From: Hydrogenothermaceae bacterium
GTDB lineage: Bacteria > Aquificota > Aquificia > Aquificales > Hydrogenothermaceae
Assembly (NCBI GenBank): GCA_027052485.1
Contig: JALUFA010000232.1
Coordinates: 1-7,517 of the forward strand
Length of the DNA: 7,517 bases
Direction: 5' to 3'
Positions 1 to 6,845 of the stretch are shown here, in pieces. Position 1 is the stretch's first letter. Each line of letters opens with the position of its first letter. The position numbers and the translations under genes were made by a program. A model generated the notes under the pieces. The model ran no database searches. It was not told the origin of the DNA and saw only the letters and a program-made list of their open reading frames with translations.

Positions 1-705
1 CTAGTACAACAACGCTTAGTAGAAAATCTTATAGATGTTAAGAAAGTTAAAATAATTGGAGATAAAACGATTGTTGTTTTAAACAAAAAGCAGATAACAG
101 CTCAAGACCTTATCCCAGTAATAACAAGATACATAAAAAAGCACTATAAAAACATACGTATAAAAAAAATCACGGTTTCGCCAGAAAAAGTTGAAGTGGT
201 AGGCAATTACTCTATAAAAATAACTCCGAAAGGAAAAACCAGCAGTTATATATATCTTTCTATAAGGTTAGTACCGACAGATAGAGAACTTTCAGCAAGT
301 GTTAGGTACGTAAAACTCACAAAAGCTGTAGTGGCAAAGCATTTCTTGCCTCGAGGGCTTAAGATTACTCCTTTAAACATAAAAATTTCTCAAGTAGAAG
401 TCAAACCTAATAAAGAGTACATAAAGGATTTAAATGATGTCCTCGGTAAAAAGTTGAGAAGAAACATCAAAGAAGGAGAACCTATAACCTACAGAGACTT
501 ATTAAAAAATTACTTAGTCCGAAGAAATAGTAATGTAAAGGTTATATACCAGAGAGGAGCTTTCAAGATTGAACTTTTAGGAAGAGCTCTCCAAAATGGA
601 GAACTTGGAGATATTATTAAAGTAAGGAATCTTTCCTCAGGGAAGGTGATACAATGCAAAGTTATTGGAATAAACAAGGTACTTTTCTTATCGGGACAGT
701 TTTAG
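1..705 (+). CDS. flgA: FlgA, flagellar P-ring assembly chaperone (5' end outside window)
   Basis: FlgA is a periplasmic chaperone that helps FlgI polymerise into the P-ring. The reading frame is open from base 1 to the TAG at 703-705, giving 234 residues. A GTG at 196 is only an internal codon, so the gene continues upstream of the window and its start and signal peptide are not seen. From about residue 103 there is a SAF-type domain followed by the C-terminal FlgA beta domain. Family hallmarks are the LPRG turn with a following 'I(T)P.(N/D)' stretch, 'LGKKLRRNIKEGEPIT', and the C-terminal 'ALQNGELGD.I.VRNLSSGKVI' block. One Cys (about residue 219) is visible. The last 52 bases overlap flgH. 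The FlgA call is firm; the N-terminal part is poorly conserved, as is usual for the family. Confidence 0.93.
   Translation, partial: LVQQRLVENLIDVKKVKIIGDKTIVVLNKKQITAQDLIPVITRYIKKHYKNIRIKKITVSPEKVEVVGNYSIKITPKGKTSSYIYLSIRLVPTDRELSASVRYVKLTKAVVAKHFLPRGLKITPLNIKISQVEVKPNKEYIKDLNDVLGKKLRRNIKEGEPITYRDLLKNYLVRRNSNVKVIYQRGAFKIELLGRALQNGELGDIIKVRNLSSGKVIQCKVIGINKVLFLSGQF
643..650 (+). promoter_or_regulatory. Ribosome binding site of flgH, inside flgA
   Basis: The sequence AAGGTGAT lies 3 bases before the ATG at 654 and matches the 16S 3' end (AGGAGGTGAT) over most of its length. It supports initiation at 654 although this site is still inside the flgA reading frame. Confidence 0.75.
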
Positions 706-1358
706 GAATTCTTTCTGCATTTTTCCTTTCTTCCTGTGGAAGCGGAGCCAAAAAGATAAATATGAGACCTTTTAATCCAAAACCTCCAGAAATTATAGAT
801 GAAAACATAAAAAGGCCTCCCGGTTCACTGTACACAGGCTACGACAACCTCTTTTCCGATGATAAAGCATACAGGGTAGGAGACACAATAACGATAAAAA
901 TTGTTGAAAATGTTAAAGGACAGGGTGCTACTCAGAGCGGAAGTTCAGAAAATAGCAATATGAACCTAGGCTTTCCATCTCCTACTGTTTTAGGTAAACC
1001 GCTTATAAACAAAAGTCCAATACTTGGAGTTAATGCCGGAAGTAGCCACAACTACAAAGGCAAGGGAAGCACCTCACGAAGTGCAAAACTTATCGCTACA
1101 ATAACTGCAAGGGTTGTAAAAGTGTACCCAAATGGAAATCTTTTTGTAGTAGGTAAAAAGGTTATCAAAATAAACGATGACACCCAGATACTTAGAATAT
1201 CAGGTATCGTAAAGCCTACTTATATTCAGCAGGATAACTCTGTAGATTCTTCAAGAATTTCCGATATGTACGTAGAGTACAACGGAAAAGGATTTTTTGC
1301 AGACACCGAAGAACCTGGATGGTTATACAAATTCTTTGCTAAGATATGGCCTTTCTAA
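654..1358 (+). CDS. flgH: FlgH, flagellar L-ring lipoprotein
   Basis: FlgH forms the outer-membrane L-ring around the flagellar rod. The 234-residue product, close to the family's usual length, starts with a hydrophobic signal segment (about residues 10-24) ending in a lipobox LSSC with the lipidated Cys at 28, followed by Gly. The family core is clear: 'NLFSDDKAYRVGD' (65-77), the 'VYPNGNLFVVG' strand (157-167), 'ILRISGIVKP' (179-188), and the near-invariant C-terminus with PGWL (221-224) and IWPF at the very end. ATG 654 is required because no ATG, GTG or TTG occurs in frame between it and the lipobox, and it has a strong ribosome binding site. It overlaps flgA by 52 bases, so the whole signal peptide is encoded in the overlap or just beyond it. 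The stop is one base before the flgI start. Confidence 0.97.
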   Translation: MQSYWNKQGTFLIGTVLGILSAFFLSSCGSGAKKINMRPFNPKPPEIIDENIKRPPGSLYTGYDNLFSDDKAYRVGDTITIKIVENVKGQGATQSGSSENSNMNLGFPSPTVLGKPLINKSPILGVNAGSSHNYKGKGSTSRSAKLIATITARVVKVYPNGNLFVVGKKVIKINDDTQILRISGIVKPTYIQQDNSVDSSRISDMYVEYNGKGFFADTEEPGWLYKFFAKIWPF

Positions 1359-1359
1359 G

Positions 1360-2454
1360 ATGGTAAAACAAGCCTTAATAATACTGCTTATTTTAATAGG
1401 TTTAGCTCTAGCAAAAACGAAAGTTAAGATTGGTACCGAGGTAAACGTAGAAGGTGTAAGGGGAAACTTCCTCGTTGGATATGGTATTGTTGTTGGTCTA
1501 AATGGTACAGGAGACGGTACAACCAGTATTTACACCCTTTACACCATAGCAAATATGCTACGTAAAATGGGGGTTTACATAGACCCAAACCAGATAAAAA
1601 CCAAAAACGCTGCTGCAGTTATAGTTACAGGTTCATTACCTCCATTTGCAAAAAGCGGTATGAGATTTGACGTACACGTAAGTTCACTAGGCGATGCCAA
1701 AGATATATCAAATGGAGTACTCATAAGAACACCTTTAAGAGGTCCAGACGGCAAAGTTTACGCATTCGCTCAGGGACCTGTCTCAACAGGTGGAGGATTT
1801 TCTGTTTCTAACAAAGGTGGAAAGGTACAGAAAAACTTCCCAACTACCGGCATAGTTGTTAATGGCGGAATTGTAGAAAGGGATTTACCATTTTCATTCT
1901 CTCAGATGAAAGACATTACCCTTACATTAAAGAAACCTGATTTTCACATGGCTACCAGCATACAGGATGCAATAAATAAAGCGTTCAAAATGAAAATAGC
2001 TAAAGCTATAGATGTATCTACAGTAAAAGTCTCAGTTCCTCCTACCGTAAAAGATAAAATGAAGTTTGTATCAACAATCCTAAACCTAGAAATACCTGTA
2101 GATAATGAACCTGTAATTGTTATTGATGAAAGAACCGGAACGGTTGTTATGGGTGGCGACATTGTCCTTGAAACACCCGTCTATGTTTCCCATGGGAATA
2201 TATACGTAGAAGTGAAAAAGACTCCAGTAATCTCTCAACCACCTCCGTTATCAGGAGGGCAAACCGTCCAGACCCAAAATGTTGCAACTACAGTTGTTGA
2301 AGAAAAAGGAAGAATTTTTGGTATAGAAAAGCCAACATTAAAAGATCTAGTTCAGGCTTTAAACGAACTAGGAGTTTCCCCTAGAGACCTTATTGCTATT
2401 ATTCAGGCCATGAAGGATGCAGGAAAAATCCATGCAAAAATTGAGGTGATGTAG
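1360..2454 (+). CDS. flgI: FlgI, flagellar P-ring protein
   Basis: FlgI builds the periplasmic P-ring, the bushing of the rod in the peptidoglycan layer. ATG 1360 gives 364 residues, almost exactly the usual family length. It begins with a Sec signal peptide (positive start, hydrophobic residues 5-17, likely cleavage after ALA at 18). Family blocks are evident: 'VEGVRGNFLVGYGIVVGLNGTGDGT' region (30-54), 'AAAVIVTGSLPPFAKSG' (84-100), 'VSSLGDAKDISNGVLIRTPL' (108-127), and the C-terminal 'TLKDLVQALNELGVSPRDLIAIIQA' helix pair (326-350). The frame runs on upstream to a TTG at 1297 that has an AAAGGA stretch before it, but that start would put 21 extra residues ahead of the signal peptide, so 1360 is preferred. 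ATG 1360 has no clear ribosome binding site and lies one base after the flgH stop, so coupled re-initiation is likely. The protein contains no Cys. Confidence 0.96.
   Translation: MVKQALIILLILIGLALAKTKVKIGTEVNVEGVRGNFLVGYGIVVGLNGTGDGTTSIYTLYTIANMLRKMGVYIDPNQIKTKNAAAVIVTGSLPPFAKSGMRFDVHVSSLGDAKDISNGVLIRTPLRGPDGKVYAFAQGPVSTGGGFSVSNKGGKVQKNFPTTGIVVNGGIVERDLPFSFSQMKDITLTLKKPDFHMATSIQDAINKAFKMKIAKAIDVSTVKVSVPPTVKDKMKFVSTILNLEIPVDNEPVIVIDERTGTVVMGGDIVLETPVYVSHGNIYVEVKKTPVISQPPPLSGGQTVQTQNVATTVVEEKGRIFGIEKPTLKDLVQALNELGVSPRDLIAIIQAMKDAGKIHAKIEVM
2443..2450 (+). promoter_or_regulatory. Ribosome binding site of the flgJ-type gene
   Basis: GAGGTGAT lies 5 bases before ATG 2456 and is a strong match to the 16S 3' end. 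It overlaps the last codons of flgI and fixes the start of the following small gene. Confidence 0.8.
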
Positions 2455-2455
2455 T

Positions 2456-2752
2456 ATGAAAATTTTAACAGAAGCAATGCCTACTCCATACTGGGATATT
2501 CAAGGTTTAAATACTAAAAAAAGCATAGATGATATAGCAACCAACTTTGAGGCGATTTTTACAAGAATGATTGTTAAAGAATTTAGAAAAACAATTCCTG
2601 AAGGTTTGTTTAATTCTTCATTTGCATCAAAGATGTACTGGGATATGTTTGATATGCAGTTATCTCAGCACTTAGCAGAAAACGATGCTCTGGGGTTGAA
2701 AGAGTACATAAAAAATGCTATTTCTACTTACCAAAAGTATCAGGCGGAGTAA
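2456..2752 (+). CDS. flgJ: FlgJ-type rod-binding protein, single domain
   Basis: This 98-residue protein corresponds to the N-terminal rod-binding (rod-capping) domain of FlgJ, which supports assembly of the rod in the periplasm. The diagnostic pattern is present: 'NFEAIFTRMIVKEFRKTIPEG' region (31-51), then 'MYWDMFDMQLSQHLAENDALGL' region (60-81) and a final helix. The peptidoglycan-hydrolase domain found in enterobacterial FlgJ is absent, as in many other phyla, so a separate enzyme must open the cell wall. No signal peptide is visible, consistent with export by the flagellar apparatus. The gene starts one base after the flgI stop with a strong ribosome binding site and lies between P-ring and export-gate genes, which supports the call. 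The symbol is by domain and context; only the first half of classical FlgJ is represented. Confidence 0.88.
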   Translation: MKILTEAMPTPYWDIQGLNTKKSIDDIATNFEAIFTRMIVKEFRKTIPEGLFNSSFASKMYWDMFDMQLSQHLAENDALGLKEYIKNAISTYQKYQAE

Positions 2753-2765
2753 AACCTAACCTGTA

Positions 2766-4859
2766 ATGTCAGAAACCTTATACTCATATTTCTTAAAAAT
2801 ACAAAAACACTCCGATATTATAGTCGTTGCTTTAATACTAGCCATACTGGGGGCTATGATTCTTCCTGTGCCCCCATTTCTCCTTGACATTCTTTTAACG
2901 GCAAGTATTACATTTTCCCTTGTGATACTTATGGCTACTATTTATATAAACAATCCCTTGGAACTAGCGTCTTTCCCATCATTACTTCTACTAGCAACAC
3001 TTTTTAGACTCTCTCTAAATGTTGCAACTACCCGAAGAATACTCCTACACGGGCATGAAGGTCCAGATGCAGCAGGGCAGGTTATAAAAGCCTTCGGTGA
3101 GTTCGTAGTTGGCGGAAACTTTATTGTAGGGATAATAGTTTTTATTATTCTCGTTGTAATTAACTATATAGTAATCACTAAAGGTACAGAAAGGATCGCC
3201 GAAGTTGCAGCCAGGTTTACCCTTGATGCAATGCCAGGTAAACAGATGGCAATAGACGCAGACCTAAACGCAGGTTTGATAGACGAAGAAGAGGCAAAAA
3301 GACGCAGAGAACAGATACAAAAAGAAGCAGACTTCTATGGCGCTATGGATGGTGCCGCCAAGTTTATCCGTGGTGATGCTATTGCAGGGATAATTATTAC
3401 CCTTATCAATATAATTGGTGGTATTGCTATAGGTGTATTTCAGCATGGGATGGATTTTGCAACAGCTTTAAAAACATTTACAATCCTTACAGTAGGTGAT
3501 GGTCTTGTTTCCCAGATACCATCATTAATCACGTCCACCGCTGCAGGCTTAATGGTTACAAGGGCTGTAGCCAAAGAAAACCTAGGAAGCGAAATTGTCA
3601 AAGAACTTTTAAGCTTTCCACGAGCTTTATATATGGCATCTATTGCCCTCTTTATTATTGGTATTGTTCCAGGAATGCCTACCCTTCCATTTTTCTTTTT
3701 AGCTGCAATCCTAGCTATAACAGCCTATATAGTTCAAAAAACTATGGAACAAAAGAAAATTGAAGAGGAAGAAGAAAAAGCCAAAGAGCTTTTAAAAGAA
3801 GCAGAAGAGAAAGAAGAAGAAAGTCCTGAAGAGCTTATAACTCAACCAGAAACAATAACATTTGAAATCGGATATGGCCTTATTCCTTACGTAGATGAAT
3901 CCCAAAACGGGGAAGTTGTTAAAAGGATTAAAGCTTTAAGAAAACAGCTAACAAAAGAACTGGGCTTAATAGTTCCACTCATTCATATTAAGGATAACCT
4001 TGAACTATCTCCAGGAGAGTACCGTATTCTAATCCGTGGTATTGAAGTCGCACGGGGAGAAGTTATGCCAGACCACTACTTAGCAATTGATACAGGAAAC
4101 ACAAAAGGCCCGATAGATGGAATTCCAACAAAAGACCCAGCTTTTGGTCTTGATGCTTACTGGATTAAACCAGAAGAAAAAGACAAAGCCAAAATGCTTG
4201 GATACACAGTAGTTGATATTCCAACTGTCTTAATAACCCACCTATCCGAAGTAATTAAGAAACACGCCCATGAGATACTTGGTAGAGCTGAGACAAAAGA
4301 ACTAGTTGATGCAGTTGCTAAAAAGTATCCAATAGTAAAAGAAATCGTCCCAGACCAAGTACCTTTAAACATACTCCACAGAGTACTACAAAATCTGCTA
4401 AAAGAAGGTGTCCCTATCAGAGATCTACTAACAATAATTGAAACCTTGTCAGATAATATCTCCAAAACCCATGACCCAGACCTGCTAACAGAGTTTGTAA
4501 GACAGTCACTAAATAGATTAATAACTTCCCTGTATGCAAAAAACGGCAATCTGTATGCAGTAACCCTATCTCCACAGATAGAAGATGAAATCCTTGAAAA
4601 GATAAAAAATGCAGAAGGAGGGCTTCCTCCTGTAGAACCTGCCTTTATCCAAAATCTCATTTCACAACTTACAAAAGCTGCCGAAAAGTTTGTTATGAAT
4701 CAGGCATCTCCGGTACTACTAACATCTCCAGCAATAAGAAGATACGTAAAGCAAATGATAGAACCTTACTTACCAAACTATGCAGTTTTGTCGTATAGTG
4801 AGCTAGACCCAAAAGTTAAAATAAACATTATAGGTAGAGTAGATGCAAACGGAAATTAA
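2766..4859 (+). CDS. flhA: FlhA, flagellar type III export gate protein
   Basis: FlhA forms the nonameric inner-membrane export gate of the flagellar secretion system and docks chaperone-substrate complexes through its cytoplasmic domain. The 697-residue length is typical. About eight membrane segments occupy residues 18-325. The FHIPEP signature is intact (R143-D166, containing 'RFTLDAMPGKQM'). R143, R150 and D204 correspond to Salmonella R147, R154 and D208, residues important for proton-coupled export. A charged Glu/Lys-rich linker (about 327-356) leads to the C-terminal domain, where 'THDPDLLTEFVRQSLNR' and the terminal 'SPAIRRYVKQMIEPYLP' segment are typical. The start at 2766 places the usual short N-terminus before the first membrane segment. 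No ribosome binding site is visible at normal distance: the nearest GGAG ends 16 bases upstream. The 3' end overlaps flhF by 17 bases. Confidence 0.98.
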   Translation: MSETLYSYFLKIQKHSDIIVVALILAILGAMILPVPPFLLDILLTASITFSLVILMATIYINNPLELASFPSLLLLATLFRLSLNVATTRRILLHGHEGPDAAGQVIKAFGEFVVGGNFIVGIIVFIILVVINYIVITKGTERIAEVAARFTLDAMPGKQMAIDADLNAGLIDEEEAKRRREQIQKEADFYGAMDGAAKFIRGDAIAGIIITLINIIGGIAIGVFQHGMDFATALKTFTILTVGDGLVSQIPSLITSTAAGLMVTRAVAKENLGSEIVKELLSFPRALYMASIALFIIGIVPGMPTLPFFFLAAILAITAYIVQKTMEQKKIEEEEEKAKELLKEAEEKEEESPEELITQPETITFEIGYGLIPYVDESQNGEVVKRIKALRKQLTKELGLIVPLIHIKDNLELSPGEYRILIRGIEVARGEVMPDHYLAIDTGNTKGPIDGIPTKDPAFGLDAYWIKPEEKDKAKMLGYTVVDIPTVLITHLSEVIKKHAHEILGRAETKELVDAVAKKYPIVKEIVPDQVPLNILHRVLQNLLKEGVPIRDLLTIIETLSDNISKTHDPDLLTEFVRQSLNRLITSLYAKNGNLYAVTLSPQIEDEILEKIKNAEGGLPPVEPAFIQNLISQLTKAAEKFVMNQASPVLLTSPAIRRYVKQMIEPYLPNYAVLSYSELDPKVKINIIGRVDANGN

Positions 4860-5991
4860 GGTTTACGAAGGAGAAGACCTTCAAGAGCTTATAAATCAGG
4901 CTAAACAAGAGCTAGGTGATAATGTACGAATTTTATACTATGAAGAATTTACAGAAAAAAGCTGGTGGAACCCCTTTTCAAAAAAGAAAAAATACAAGCT
5001 ATTTGTTGAAAAAGAAGATGTTAAACCAGTAGAACCTATCGTAAAATTTGACGAAATTCTGGAAAAAGTGGAAAATATCATTGAGGAAAAACTCAAGAAC
5101 GTTTCTCTGCAACCTACATCTTCAGCTGCTACAAATCCCTCTCCAGCAGTATCAGAAAATATATATGAAGAGTTAAAAGAGTTTACCGGTGAAGCCCTCG
5201 ACTTAATACAACTACTTCTAGAAAAAGGTGTTGAACTGGATGTTGCTAAAGAGATAGTTCAGCCAGCCTGCGGTCTAGACCTTGAAAGTGGCAAAATGGA
5301 CTTAAACGAGGCAACATTTAAAGAAGCCTTAAAAAAGGGAATAGAGCAAAAGATAAAATTTGTTGGGGACTTTGATGTATCAAAATCAGAGAACTCTAAG
5401 TTTAAAGTTATAACCTTCGTTGGTCCTACTGGAGTTGGAAAAACTACTAACCTTTTTAAAATAGCGTCTGACTTTCTCCTTAACAAGAACCTAAAAATCG
5501 CAGTTATCTCTACAGACACATTTAAGGTTGGAGCAATTCAACAGGCTAGATTCTATGCAAACATCCTAAAAATCCCATTTTTTACAGTAGGGGATTCAAA
5601 AAAACTTCGTAAAACTTTATTAGAACTTGCCGATATTGATGTAGTACTCATTGATACTGTAGGTAGAAGCCACTACGACTCATGGAAACTCGGAGAGGTT
5701 AAAGAGATACTTAGAGGTGGATTTGACTGGATGGAAGCCGTATTAACTATAAGTTGTAACTACAATCCAGAAGAAGCTCTATCGGTAGTTAACAACTATA
5801 AAGCTTACTTTCCTGTAAAATCCCTCTTTTTCACAAAGATTGATGAAACATCTAGACCAGGAATACTATTAAATCTCCCAATAAAAACCGGCTTACCTGT
5901 TTCTTACATAAGCACAGGCCAAAGAGTTCCAGAAGATATAGAAATACTTACTCCTGAGAATATGGCTCAGTTTATACTTGGTGAAAAATAA
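4843..5991 (+). CDS. flhF: FlhF, SRP-type GTPase for flagellar placement
   Basis: FlhF is the third SRP-family GTPase (with Ffh and FtsY). It marks the site of flagellum assembly, usually a pole, and is stimulated by FlhG. The 382-residue protein has an N-terminal basic region (about 1-60, with a KKKK run at 47-50), a variable Pro/Ser-containing linker (about 61-105), an N domain (about 106-178) and the NG GTPase domain. GTPase motifs: G1 GPTGVGKTT (194-202), G2 DTFKVGAIQQ (225-234), G3 DTVGRS (271-276), G4 TKIDE (331-335), G5 TGQRVPEDI (358-366). Two small oddities are Val at 273, where Ala is usual in DTAGRS, and Phe/Lys in DTFK rather than DTYR. The start overlaps the flhA end by 17 bases, with TAGGT seven bases upstream. 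Its stop shares one base with the flhG start, as expected for a pair acting together. Confidence 0.96.
   Translation: MQTEIKVYEGEDLQELINQAKQELGDNVRILYYEEFTEKSWWNPFSKKKKYKLFVEKEDVKPVEPIVKFDEILEKVENIIEEKLKNVSLQPTSSAATNPSPAVSENIYEELKEFTGEALDLIQLLLEKGVELDVAKEIVQPACGLDLESGKMDLNEATFKEALKKGIEQKIKFVGDFDVSKSENSKFKVITFVGPTGVGKTTNLFKIASDFLLNKNLKIAVISTDTFKVGAIQQARFYANILKIPFFTVGDSKKLRKTLLELADIDVVLIDTVGRSHYDSWKLGEVKEILRGGFDWMEAVLTISCNYNPEEALSVVNNYKAYFPVKSLFFTKIDETSRPGILLNLPIKTGLPVSYISTGQRVPEDIEILTPENMAQFILGEK
5610..5636 (+). promoter_or_regulatory. Candidate sigma-28 (FliA) promoter inside flhF
   Basis: TAAAACTT at 5610-5617, then exactly 11 bases, then GCCGATAT at 5629-5636. The enterobacterial sigma-28 consensus is TAAAGTTT-N11-GCCGATAA, so 13 of 16 positions agree with ideal spacing. 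The site is within flhF codons, about 355 bases before flhG and 1.2 kb before fliA, on the sense strand. It could give extra flhG-fliA transcription under FliA control, or be an intragenic match without function. It is unproven, and the coding sequence alone may explain it. Confidence 0.35.
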
Positions 5992-6845
5992 TGAATGTAA
6001 ACCAGCAAGCACAAAAACTTCTTGAGCTTGTAAATAAGAATAATAAGGAAAAGTACAGCAAGTTTGTTTCTGTAGCTTCCGGAAAAGGTGGAGTTGGCAA
6101 AACCAACTTTGCGGTTAACTTTTCTTATGTGCTAGCTAACAAATTTGATAAAAAGGTACTCCTCATAGATGCCGATGTTGGAATGGCAGACGTTCACGTT
6201 ATCTTAAACCTAAAACCCCAAAACTCAATAAAGTCCCTTATAGAAGGTAAAAAACCAGAAGATATTGTCCTCTCAGCAAAGGGCTTTGATATCTTACCGG
6301 GTCTGTCCGGTTTAGATAGTTTAGATACTTTTGAGGATTACCTGATAAACAAAGTTATTACCGACTTGGCAGAATTTTCCCAGAACTATGATTTTATTGT
6401 TATTGACACAGCTGCAGGTGTTGACAACAAGGTAACATCTTTCGTTAGGGCATCCAGCAAGTCATACATTATAACAACTCCAGAGCCAACAGCTATAATG
6501 GATGCCTACGCACTTATGAAATCTATATACAAAATTTACGACTACGCAGACTTTAAACTTGTTGTTAATATGTGTAAAAACAAAAATGAGGCAATAAATA
6601 CCTACGAGAGGCTAAACAACTCAGCAAAAAGGTTCCTAAATAAAAATATAGATTCTCCTGGATGGCTTCCATTTTCCGAAAATGTAAAAAAAGCTATAAA
6701 ACAGAAGAAACTCGTTGCCGAAGAGTATCCATCAGACCCATTTACAAAAGCAATTATAGAAATAGCTGCAAAGGAGGTAGGGGAAGAGGTAAAGGTAGAG
6801 AAAGAAAACTTCTGGAATAAACTAATGGGCTTTCTGAAAAAGTAA
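5991..6845 (+). CDS. flhG: FlhG (FleN/YlxH), MinD-type ATPase for flagellar number
   Basis: FlhG is a membrane-associating ATPase of the ParA/MinD class that limits flagellar number and activates the FlhF GTPase. The 284-residue product has the deviant Walker A motif SGKGGVGKT (30-38, signature Lys at 32 and P-loop Lys at 37), the switch I-like 'LIDADVGMADV' (58-68), Walker B 'FIVIDTAAG' (135-143), and 'TTPEPTAIMDAYALMK' (162-177), which is characteristic of FlhG rather than MinD. A C-terminal amphipathic helix (about 273-284; Phe, Trp, Leu on one side, Lys on the other) probably binds the membrane. The N-terminal helix has QQAQKLL (5-11) where FlhG proteins usually carry the FlhF-activating DQAxxLR. 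The start overlaps the flhF stop (TAATG), with GGTGA six bases upstream; the stop overlaps fliA in the same way. Confidence 0.95.
   Translation: MNVNQQAQKLLELVNKNNKEKYSKFVSVASGKGGVGKTNFAVNFSYVLANKFDKKVLLIDADVGMADVHVILNLKPQNSIKSLIEGKKPEDIVLSAKGFDILPGLSGLDSLDTFEDYLINKVITDLAEFSQNYDFIVIDTAAGVDNKVTSFVRASSKSYIITTPEPTAIMDAYALMKSIYKIYDYADFKLVVNMCKNKNEAINTYERLNNSAKRFLNKNIDSPGWLPFSENVKKAIKQKKLVAEEYPSDPFTKAIIEIAAKEVGEEVKVEKENFWNKLMGFLKK

Noticed and set aside
332..349. TGGCA...TTGC in flgA, resembling a sigma-54 promoter
   Set aside because: The GG and GC elements are 13 bases apart instead of the required 10.
1944..2162. 72-residue minus-strand open frame opposite flgI
   Set aside because: It is a shadow of the conserved flgI frame, with no family features of its own.
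3179..3205. TAAAGGTA-N11-GCCGAAGT in flhA, resembling a sigma-28 promoter
   Set aside because: The spacing is right but only 11 of 16 bases agree, and the codons encode the conserved 'TKGTERIAEV' of FlhA, which explains the match.
3264..3446. 60-residue minus-strand open frame opposite flhA
   Set aside because: It lies opposite the FHIPEP region; its low-complexity Tyr/Phe/Cys-rich composition is unlike a real gene here.
3744..3835. Purine-rich AAG/GAA stretch that looks like a simple repeat
   Set aside because: It encodes the Glu/Lys-rich linker of FlhA between membrane and cytoplasmic domains and has no regular repeat unit.
4157..4660. 167-residue open frame on the minus strand opposite flhA
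   Set aside because: It lies wholly opposite a well-conserved part of flhA, has no recognisable domain, and its Ser-rich composition is what reversed Lys/Glu/Asp-coding sequence gives.
5259..5519. 86-residue minus-strand open frame opposite flhF
   Set aside because: It lies opposite the FlhF N domain and P-loop and has no independent support.
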